A stretch of 64,000 nucleotides of DNA from Porphyrobacter sp. IPPAS B-1204 (GTDB taxonomy: Bacteria; Pseudomonadota; Alphaproteobacteria; Sphingomonadales; Sphingomonadaceae): assembly GCA_003724185.1 (NCBI GenBank), contig RHGM01000007.1:1-64000 (forward strand), written 5' to 3'. The stretch's first letter is position 1. The number at the start of each line of letters is the position of its first letter. Below, in pieces: positions 55,082 to 62,120 of the stretch. A program made the position numbers and the translations under genes. Under the pieces are notes generated by a model, which saw only the letters and a list, made by a program, of their open reading frames with translations, was not told where the DNA came from and did no database searches.

Positions 55082-55119
55082 ACAAGGCCCGCTCCCTTTA
55101 TCAAGGGGGCGGGCCTTGT
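55082..55119 (+). terminator. terminator of tRNA-Arg
   Basis: A perfect 11-bp stem (ACAAGGCCCGC with GCGGGCCTTGT) is extended by an inner CCCTT/AAGGG pairing, giving one long hairpin directly after the tRNA. It is followed by a short T-containing stretch (CGGTTTG). Confidence 0.8.
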
Positions 55120-55171
55120 CGGTTTGATCCGCGCCGCGTCAGAAATCCTCCCGCGAGCGGCCTTACGGCCA

Positions 55172-56764
55172 TCACTGCGGGGAATTCACCGCGTACAAGG
55201 CGCCCTTGCCAGCATGCCGAACAGGTTCGAGCCCCTGCGGTACGACCAGTTCATCGGGCAAGGGGCCGAGGATCCACAAATGCGAAAAACCCGGGTGCGG
55301 GAACTGTTCGAGAACCTTCGACAGCGTCGGATAGACAGGCTGCGCGCATTCGCCTGCGTACACATATTGGGACGGGTCACGCTCGAAGGGCGCGGCTGCC
55401 GGATAGTGAACGATCAGCGGATTGACGCCCGCCGCCTGCCAATGGTTGTTGGCAAAGACATCGCGGCGCGCAAGAGCCACGCCCGCAACGTGGGACAGCA
55501 CCGGCAGATCCCAGGCCTCGGTACAGGGCACCACCACGAAAAAGGCGACGCGTGATCCCTGCGGAATGGCATCGATCGTCGGGAGAACCTCGGACACGGT
55601 CTTTTCATGCGCCAGATAGGCAGCGCCGGTCGTCACCATCCGCGCCGCAAAGAAAGCCAATGCGATCAGGCCCAGCACCCTGCCCATCTGCGCGCCGAGT
55701 TTGCGGGGTGACACCGCCAGCAATGCGGTCATGAGGATATAGGGGGCCAGTCTGATGTCGGCGTACATCGACCCGAAGACCTGCACGGGCAGCACCATGA
55801 AGCTGGCAAGGCATACAAGCGCTGCAATGCCCAGGCGCAGGTCGAATGCCGCCGATTTGCTGCGGATGGCCCAGTAGATCAGGCTGATGGCGACAAACAG
55901 CGAGGCCGTATCGAGGATCACCCACTTGTGACGAAAGACCGATGCCAGGCCCTGAAGCTTGAAGCTCAGCGACCAGCCCATGAGGCTCAAGCCGCCAGTT
56001 CCCGATCGCCACAGGGTCATCGGGACCAGCGGCAGCAGAAGCGGCCAGCACTCGGCAAGGATGGCTCCAAGGGCGGCAAGGGGCCGCTGCCGGCCGGTTA
56101 TCGCATCTGCGAGCAAGGCCGAACCGCACAGCAATCCCAGAAACGCCCAGCCATAGGCGTGGCACACCCAGATCGCCATGCCAGCCAGCCCCAGCCACAC
56201 GCGCGGGACAAGCTTGTTCCCCCGGCGGTGCAGCCGCAGCCAGACCACGAAGGCCAGCATGGCGAGCGCCATGCTCAGGCTGAAATTGAGAAAACCGTAA
56301 TTGAACGCCAAGCCGTAAATCAGGGGCAGCGCCGCAATGGCAAACGGGGTGATGCGGCCATGCAGTTCCCGGCTGACCAGCAACACCCCGGTCGCAGCCA
56401 GCAGCTGCGTGACAATCACGATGCAGCGAACCGCCGTCTCCAGCCCCAGCCACCGGTGCAACAACTGCACCAGCAGATCGGCACCCAGATTGCCGATCAG
56501 CGTCCACTCATAGGAGAAATATTGCTGGAGCCCGGGTCGGTTGTGAAGGTCGGTCTGGACGGCGTAGCGTCCAAGATGGCCATAGAGATCCACCAGCGGA
56601 GGAAAGTCGACGACAAGCAGCGGCGCGATCGCGGCCAGACACAGCATCGCAAAGGCGAGCCGGGTGTCCAGCCATCCGCGATCTTGCGCCGCGCCAAAGG
56701 CATCTGCTGCGATCGGTGGTGTTGCCGCGTTCATATGGGCGCCGGATGCCTGAAGGCGCAGCAT
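55172..56764 (-). CDS. multi-pass membrane protein, GT-C-like
   Basis: 530 residues with roughly ten to twelve hydrophobic segments and a soluble C-terminal part of about 120 residues. The start MLRLQASGAHM or the internal Met at residue 11 are both possible. The first loop (LVVDFPPLVDLYGHLGRYAV) holds acidic and His residues as in GT-C lipid-linked glycosyltransferases, but no family signature is certain. It may glycosylate envelope components. It is isolated between the tRNA and ald. Confidence 0.72.
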   Translation of the reverse strand: MLRLQASGAHMNAATPPIAADAFGAAQDRGWLDTRLAFAMLCLAAIAPLLVVDFPPLVDLYGHLGRYAVQTDLHNRPGLQQYFSYEWTLIGNLGADLLVQLLHRWLGLETAVRCIVIVTQLLAATGVLLVSRELHGRITPFAIAALPLIYGLAFNYGFLNFSLSMALAMLAFVVWLRLHRRGNKLVPRVWLGLAGMAIWVCHAYGWAFLGLLCGSALLADAITGRQRPLAALGAILAECWPLLLPLVPMTLWRSGTGGLSLMGWSLSFKLQGLASVFRHKWVILDTASLFVAISLIYWAIRSKSAAFDLRLGIAALVCLASFMVLPVQVFGSMYADIRLAPYILMTALLAVSPRKLGAQMGRVLGLIALAFFAARMVTTGAAYLAHEKTVSEVLPTIDAIPQGSRVAFFVVVPCTEAWDLPVLSHVAGVALARRDVFANNHWQAAGVNPLIVHYPAAAPFERDPSQYVYAGECAQPVYPTLSKVLEQFPHPGFSHLWILGPLPDELVVPQGLEPVRHAGKGALYAVNSPQ

Positions 56765-56893
56765 TGGCGAGCAGCGACCCGGTTTCGTGTCATCGCTTTC
56801 CCGGCCGCACCGCGCGCGTCGCTTGCATATGTTCGGCCCCTCCCCGTCACCGCACCCCGCTAACGGCTAATGGTAAATACAGACTTTACTGGG

Positions 56894-57988
56894 TCAGCCA
56901 AGCGGCAGGCCCAGTGCATCTGCCACGGCAGCGATGTGGAGCTTGCCATGCGAGACGTTGAGCCCCTCGGCCAGATGCGGGTCGGCGGCCATGGCGTCTT
57001 CAGCACCCATATTGGCCAGCTTCAGCACGAAGGGCAGCGTCGCATTGCCGAGCGCGATGGTCGATGTGCGCGCCACCGCTCCCGGCATGTTGGCGACGCA
57101 GTAGTGGATCACGCCGTCGACCACGAACACCGGGTCTTCGTGGGTGGTGGCGTGGCTGGTTTCGAAACACCCGCCCTGATCGATGGCAATATCGACCACC
57201 ACCGTACCGGGGCGCATCGAGGCGATCATCTCGCGGGTGACCAGCTTGGGCGCAGCGGCGCCGGGCACCAGCACCGCGCCGATCACGAGGTCAGCCCCTG
57301 CCACCGCCTCGGCAATCGCTGCTGACGAGGCAAAGGCGGTCTTGATCTGGTTGCCGAACTGCGAATCAAGCTCGGCAAGGCGGCGGTTGGAAATGTCGAA
57401 AATCGTCACATCGGCGCGCAGGCCCACGGCCATCTGCGCCGCGTTCACGCCCGCAACCCCGCCGCCCAGAATCACCACCTTGCCCGGCTCCACCCCCGGC
57501 ACGCCGCCCAGCAGCACGCCGCGCCCGCCCTGATGCTTTTCGAGATAATGCGCCCCGCACTGCACGCTCATCCGCCCGGCGACTTCGGACATCGGCTTGA
57601 GCAGCGGCAAGGTGCCGTCTGGCGCGGTCACGGTTTCATAGGCGATGCACGTCGCGCCCGATGCCATCAGGCCTTCGGTCTGCGGCTTGTCGGCGGCGAG
57701 GTGGAGGTACGTGAACAGCACGTGGTCAGGGCGCAGCATGGCGACTTCGCCCTTCTGCGGTTCCTTGACCTTCACGATCATGTCCGCCGCACCGAACACC
57801 GCTGCCGCATCGGGCAGAATCTCTGCACCGGCGGCTTCGTAGGCCGCATCGGTGAAGTCCACGCCCAGCCCAGCGCCCGCCTGCACCACGACCGCGTGGC
57901 CCGCACGGGTCAGTTCGGCGACCGCGGCCGGGGTCAGGCCGACGCGGTATTCGTTGTTCTTGATCTCGGTGGGAACGCCGACGCGCAT
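56894..57988 (-). CDS. ald: alanine dehydrogenase
   Basis: 364-residue NAD-dependent enzyme interconverting L-alanine and pyruvate with ammonia. It begins MRVGVPTEIKNNEYRVGLTP, with the substrate-binding Lys in VKVKEPQ and His in YLHLAAD, and the NAD loop VILGGGVAGVNAAQMA. The ATG at 57988 is preceded by AGGAGAGG; 36 extra upstream codons are not used. It diverges from the Lrp/AsnC-type gene across a region with two perfect inverted repeats, suggesting alanine-dependent control by that regulator. Confidence 0.95.
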   Translation of the reverse strand: MRVGVPTEIKNNEYRVGLTPAAVAELTRAGHAVVVQAGAGLGVDFTDAAYEAAGAEILPDAAAVFGAADMIVKVKEPQKGEVAMLRPDHVLFTYLHLAADKPQTEGLMASGATCIAYETVTAPDGTLPLLKPMSEVAGRMSVQCGAHYLEKHQGGRGVLLGGVPGVEPGKVVILGGGVAGVNAAQMAVGLRADVTIFDISNRRLAELDSQFGNQIKTAFASSAAIAEAVAGADLVIGAVLVPGAAAPKLVTREMIASMRPGTVVVDIAIDQGGCFETSHATTHEDPVFVVDGVIHYCVANMPGAVARTSTIALGNATLPFVLKLANMGAEDAMAADPHLAEGLNVSHGKLHIAAVADALGLPLG

Positions 57989-58007
57989 GATGCCTCTCCT
58001 GAAATTT

Positions 58008-58043
58008 TTGTGCGCGCAGATATAACTTAATTCGCGCGCACAA
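58008..58043. promoter_or_regulatory. inverted repeat operator 1 between ald and lrp-like gene
   Basis: TTGTGCGCGC and GCGCGCACAA form a perfect 10-bp inverted repeat with centres about 26 bases apart, around an AT-rich core (AGATATAACTTAATTC). It lies 20–55 bases before the ald start, fitting an Lrp/AsnC-family binding site. Confidence 0.55.
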
Positions 58044-58085
58044 TCTTGGCGATGACGGGGGCATGGCGGCAGGGCCGACGCGAAC

Positions 58086-58117
58086 TTCTTGCGCATGGCT
58101 TATGAAAGGCGCAAGAA
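58086..58117. promoter_or_regulatory. inverted repeat operator 2 before lrp-like gene
   Basis: TTCTTGCGC and GCGCAAGAA form a perfect 9-bp inverted repeat with a 14-base spacer, immediately before the regulator ATG at 58126. Together with the other repeat it suggests looping or joint control of the two divergent genes. Confidence 0.5.
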
Positions 58118-58125
58118 TTGCGCGC

Positions 58126-58566
58126 ATGGATCGCATCGACCGGAAAATTCTTGATCTGCTTGCGACGGACTCGCGCCTGACCGGAGAGCAGCTGGGTGAA
58201 CGCGTGGGCCTGTCCCCCTCCGCCGCGCACCGCCGGGTCAAGGCGCTCGAGGACAGCGGCGCGATCCTCGGTTACCGGGCGCGACTGTCGAAGGCGGCGC
58301 GGGGCAATCCTTCGACCGTGTTCGTGCAGGTCACGCTGACCGATCAGCGTCAGGCAACCATGCTGGCCTTCGAACAGGCCATGGCGAGCACGCCCCAGAT
58401 CGTCGAAGCCTATCTGATGAGCGGGCAATCCGATTATCTGATCAAGGTGCTGGTGCGCGATGATGACAGCTATGAACGGATCCACCGCGAAATCCTGTCC
58501 GCTCTGCCCGGTGTGCAACGGCTGGTGAGCCAGTTCACGATCCGTACACTGGAAGGCGGCGAATAG
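58126..58566 (+). CDS. Lrp/AsnC-family transcriptional regulator
   Basis: 146 residues from MDRIDRKILDLLATDSRLTG; 21 extra in-frame upstream codons overlap the operator region. An N-terminal winged HTH (TGEQLGERVGLSPSAAHRRV) and a C-terminal RAM ligand-binding domain (PQIVEAYLMSGQSDYLIKVL, LPGVQRLVSQFTIRTLEGG) are clear. By its position divergent from ald it is probably an AldR-type regulator that senses alanine, as known for ald–lrp pairs in several bacteria. Confidence 0.9.
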   Translation: MDRIDRKILDLLATDSRLTGEQLGERVGLSPSAAHRRVKALEDSGAILGYRARLSKAARGNPSTVFVQVTLTDQRQATMLAFEQAMASTPQIVEAYLMSGQSDYLIKVLVRDDDSYERIHREILSALPGVQRLVSQFTIRTLEGGE

Positions 58567-58744
58567 CCCCCGCATCCCCGCGCCCGCCTTCGCGTTCGGG
58601 GCACCGCCGGTCGCATCCCGCTGATCATCGGCCACGCCCGCCCTTGCTTTTGGCGGCACGCACCCGATGTCGCCCTCCGGCCTGTTACAGTTCCGGGTCA
58701 AGATTGCGGTAGAAAGTTACTTTTCCGACAAGTATAGGACGATC

Positions 58745-59779
58745 ATGGCAACGCCGATCTACGAATTTGCGCAAATCCCGCGCCTTGATGCCGCGTCCCG
58801 GCCGCGTGGCCGCGTGCGGCGCGTGCGCGATGCGGGGCAGGCGCCCACGGTTGGCGTGATCTACAACCCGCGCAGCCACCGCAATCTGGGCGCCGATTTC
58901 GACTGCGGGCTGTGCCCCCATGTTCACATCGCCCAGCCGCGTGAGCGCGGGCAGTTGCCACTGGCGCTGACCGAATTTGCCGAGAAGGGCATTGATCTGC
59001 TCGTCATCAACGGCGGGGATGGCACGGTGCGCGATGTGCTGACCTGCGGGCAAGCGATCTTTGGCGATGACTGGCCCGCGATTGCGGTGCTGCCCAAGGG
59101 CAAGACCAATGCGCTGACCGTCGACCTTGGCGTGCCGGACGACTGGACGCTGCAGGACGCGATCGACGCGCTTGATCACGGACAGCGCGTGTGGCGCCGC
59201 CCGATGACGGTGGCGCGGGCGGAAGAGCCGCATTCCCGCGTGGCCGGCTTCATCCTCGGCGCAGGGGCCTTCACCAAGGCGACCCAGGCCGGGCAGAGCG
59301 CGCACAAGCTGGGCGCGTTTGACAGCATGGTGGTGGCCGTCACCGGCATGTGGGCGCTGCTGCAATCCATGTTCGCCACCCGCGGCAACCCGTGGCGCAA
59401 GGGTGCGCGGATGCAGATCGGGCTGGGCGCTGCCGATGCCCCGATGGCGCATAGCGGCCAGGGCGATCCGGCGATGCGCCAATTGCTGTTCGCCTCCACG
59501 CTGGAACGGCTGCCTGCGGGGATCAAGCCGTTCGGCGCGCTCAAGAACGGGTTGAAGCTGGTGGCGGTCGACCAGATTTCGCGCCGCACCACCGCGCTTA
59601 TCCCGCTGGTGCTGATCGGCAAGGTCAAGGACGGCCTGCGCCAACGCGGCATCCACCAGCTCGCCGCGACGCAGTTCAGCCTGTCGATCGACGACCAGTT
59701 CATCCTGGATGGCGAAGCTTTCCCGGCGGGCGATTACCGGATCGAGCAAGGGCCGGAGCTCGCCTTTCTGGCGCCATGA
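58745..59779 (+). CDS. diacylglycerol kinase family protein
   Basis: 344 residues from MATPIYEFAQIP; 26 further upstream codons are possible but begin in an unlikely leader. The catalytic core shows VGVIYNPRSHRN at the start, LLVINGGDGTVRDVLTCGQA and LPKGKTNALTVDLGV, the ATP-binding pattern of lipid (DAG/sphingosine/ceramide) kinases. It probably phosphorylates a lipid at the inner membrane, perhaps an unusual sphingolipid in this lineage (inference). It overlaps the next gene by four bases. Confidence 0.87.
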   Translation: MATPIYEFAQIPRLDAASRPRGRVRRVRDAGQAPTVGVIYNPRSHRNLGADFDCGLCPHVHIAQPRERGQLPLALTEFAEKGIDLLVINGGDGTVRDVLTCGQAIFGDDWPAIAVLPKGKTNALTVDLGVPDDWTLQDAIDALDHGQRVWRRPMTVARAEEPHSRVAGFILGAGAFTKATQAGQSAHKLGAFDSMVVAVTGMWALLQSMFATRGNPWRKGARMQIGLGAADAPMAHSGQGDPAMRQLLFASTLERLPAGIKPFGALKNGLKLVAVDQISRRTTALIPLVLIGKVKDGLRQRGIHQLAATQFSLSIDDQFILDGEAFPAGDYRIEQGPELAFLAP

Positions 59780-60688
59780 GCGCGGACGCAGCGGCGCTAT
59801 CGGCACGCATTGCCGAGCGTCTTGCCGCCCCTGTTGACCCCGCCGTTGCCGGTTTCGCCCGCGCTCTCGCCGATGCGGCAGGCGCGCGCGCCGTGCTGTT
59901 CTACGGATCGAACCTGCGCACCGGATCACTGGACGGCGTGCTCGATTTCTACATCCTGCTCCCCGGCGAAAGTGAAAGCGCGATCTGGCCGACGGTCTCC
60001 TATCACGAGCGGGATCATCACCGCACGACCCTGCGCGCCAAGATCGCCACCATGCGTCTTGCAACCTTCGCCCGCGCCGCCAGCGGCGGCCTGACGGACA
60101 CCACCATCTGGGCACGGTTCGTCCAGCCCAGCGCCCTGATCTGGGCGGAGGATGACGCTGCCCGCACCGAAGTGACCGCCGCCATCGCCGCTGCCGCCAC
60201 CACCGCCGCACGGCTCGCCGCGGCACTCGGCCCGGTGAGCGGCACGGCCGAGGATTACTGGCGCGCCCTGTTCCGCGCCACCTACAGCGCCGAATTCCGG
60301 GTTGAGAAAGGCGGGCGCGAGAATGATATCCTTGCCGTCAACGCCGATCACTTTTCGGGGCTACTGCCGCTGGCGCTGGAGGCGGGGGGGGATTGCGCCC
60401 GGCCAGCATGGCGCGATTCTGACCCCGCGCCTGATGCCTGCGGAGCGGGCGCGCATTCTGGGCTGGTGGAATCGCCGCCGCCGAATGGGCAAGCCGCTGA
60501 ATCTGCTCAGACTGGTCAAGGCCAGCACCACCTTCGACGGCGCGGCGCGCTATGCTGCGTGGAAGATCGAGCGGCACACCGGGATGCCGGTCAAGCTGAC
60601 ACCGTTCCGCGAACGCTATCCGCTGCTGGCCGCGCCGCAGGTGCTATGGGATCTGCGCGAGCACCGCCGCCGCCAAAAGACGGGCTGA
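59776..60688 (+). pseudogene. nucleotidyltransferase-like protein, frameshifted at G8 tract
   Basis: The first frame (to about residue 205) begins MSADAAALSARIAERL, with RAVLFYGSNLRTGSLDGVLD, then DFYILLPGE: a GSN…D-x-D-like pattern of the nucleotidyltransferase fold. After an eight-G tract (60384–60391) the sense continues in the next frame (RLMPAERARILGWWNRRRRM, PLNLLRLVKASTTFDGAARY, YAAWKIERHTGMPVKLTPFR). Removing one G yields a 303-residue protein. It overlaps the lipid kinase gene by four bases. The general layout recalls CDP-diacylglycerol synthases of the Tam41 group, but that is a weak impression. Confidence 0.7.
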
Positions 60689-60713
60689 CCGAGCGCGCCG
60701 CGAAAAAGCCGGC

Positions 60714-61235
60714 TTACATATACTGCATGTTGATCGTCATGCGGGTGACACCCTCGCCCGCATTGAAGCGGACCTTGTCCACCGATGGCGGGCGCGGCAC
60801 GAGGCCGAGGATCTTGCGGATCCCCGGATTGTTCGACATCCCCGCCCCGTCTGACAGATCGGACTTGCGGTTGCCGTTGACATCGTGGTGCACTGCGATC
60901 GCATAATCGCCTGCCGCGGGCAGCGGCACGCACACCGTCATGCTGCCGGCCTGCGGCTTCGCATCGACCCGGATGACGTAACGCTTGCTCTCCAGCCAGT
61001 CGCGGCTGTTGGCGGGGTAGGCGCGCACGAACAGGTTCCCGGCAGATGATTTCAGCCCATTCACCGTGACCCGCACCGCCGGGCCCTTTCCGGCAGCGCA
61101 CTGGTTCGGATCATTGTTCATGCTGCGGGCATAGGCATAGCCCTGCGCGGCAAGCGGCGCGGACACCAGCCCGGCCAGCGCCAGCCCTGCCGCAGCGCGG
61201 CGGACAAGCAGGATCGAAGGCGAAAAAGCGGTCAT
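60714..61235 (-). CDS. DUF2141 secreted protein (paralogue)
   Basis: 173 residues from MTAFSPSILLVRRA, with an AAGGACG site upstream. A signal peptide ends near LAAQG. The domain VTVNGLKSSAGNLFVRAYPA, CVPLPAAGDYAIAVHHDVNG, NRKSDLSDGAGMSNNPG and FNAGEGVTRMTINMQYM is DUF2141, as in the gene at 52.6–53.1 kb. The DVNGNRKSD loop may bind calcium. It converges with the broken nucleotidyltransferase-like gene and diverges from rpe. Confidence 0.87.
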   Translation of the reverse strand: MTAFSPSILLVRRAAAGLALAGLVSAPLAAQGYAYARSMNNDPNQCAAGKGPAVRVTVNGLKSSAGNLFVRAYPANSRDWLESKRYVIRVDAKPQAGSMTVCVPLPAAGDYAIAVHHDVNGNRKSDLSDGAGMSNNPGIRKILGLVPRPPSVDKVRFNAGEGVTRMTINMQYM

Positions 61236-61457
61236 GGGCGTCCTTGGGTAAGGGGAGAGGGGCAGGCGCGCAAGCAGGGGAGCGCGGGGTGAGCCGTTGG
61301 AATATTGCAGCCCTTCTGGCAGGGCGTGCCTGAATTGCGGCTTAATTGACCCCAACAGGGGTGTTGGCGGTGGAAAAGACCTCGCTCGCGCCTTGTTACC
61401 CGATTCGCGCGTCCCGTATGGCTGGCACTGCGTCATAAAAGGGCCTTCCGCCGCGCC

Positions 61458-62120
61458 ATGCCTGCACCCTTGATTTCCCCTTCCATCCTGTCCGCCGATT
61501 TTGCCCGGCTGGGGGAAGAAGTGCGCGCCGTCGACGCAGCCGGGGCCGACTGGATCCATATCGATGTGATGGACGGGCATTTCGTGCCGAACATCACCAT
61601 CGGCCCTGACGTCGTGAAGGCGCTGCGCCCGCACACGGCCAAGCCGTTCGACGTGCACCTGATGATCGCCCCGGTCGATCCCTACCTGCAGGCCTTCGCC
61701 GATGCTGGCGCGGACATCATCACCGTCCACCCTGAAGCCGGGCCGCATATCCACCGCACCCTTCAGGCGATCAAGGCGCTGGGCAAGAAGGCGGGCGTGG
61801 TCATCAATCCCGGCACGCCGGTCGAGGTGCTCGACAATCTGATGGACTTGGCCGACCTCATCCTCGTGATGAGCGTCAACCCCGGCTTTGGCGGGCAGAG
61901 CTTCATCCCCTCGCAGCTGAGCAAGATCGCGCGCATCCGGTCAATGATCACGCGCTCGGGGCGGGCCATCCACCTTGAGGTCGATGGCGGGGTGAACGCG
62001 GAAACCGCGCGGCTGTGTGTCGAGGCGGGGGCCGATGTGTTGGTGGCAGGCTCAGCCACGTTCAAGGGCGGGCCGGACGCTTACGCCGCCAATATTGCAG
62101 GCCTGAAAGGCGGGCGCTGA
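61458..62120 (+). CDS. rpe: ribulose-phosphate 3-epimerase
   Basis: 220-residue TIM-barrel enzyme interconverting ribulose-5-phosphate and xylulose-5-phosphate. Segments [70 protein letters not shown] and [16 protein letters not shown] hold the metal and phosphate sites. Its stop overlaps the start of the heparinase-family gene by one base, so they are likely cotranscribed. Confidence 0.96.
   Translation: MPAPLISPSILSADFARLGEEVRAVDAAGADWIHIDVMDGHFVPNITIGPDVVKALRPHTAKPFDVHLMIAPVDPYLQAFADAGADIITVHPEAGPHIHRTLQAIKALGKKAGVVINPGTPVEVLDNLMDLADLILVMSVNPGFGGQSFIPSQLSKIARIRSMITRSGRAIHLEVDGGVNAETARLCVEAGADVLVAGSATFKGGPDAYAANIAGLKGGR

Noticed and set aside
55005-55119. tRNA gene as an integration site for a mobile element
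   Set aside because: The tRNA is intact, followed by its own terminator, with no integrase or duplicated 3' tRNA end within reach.
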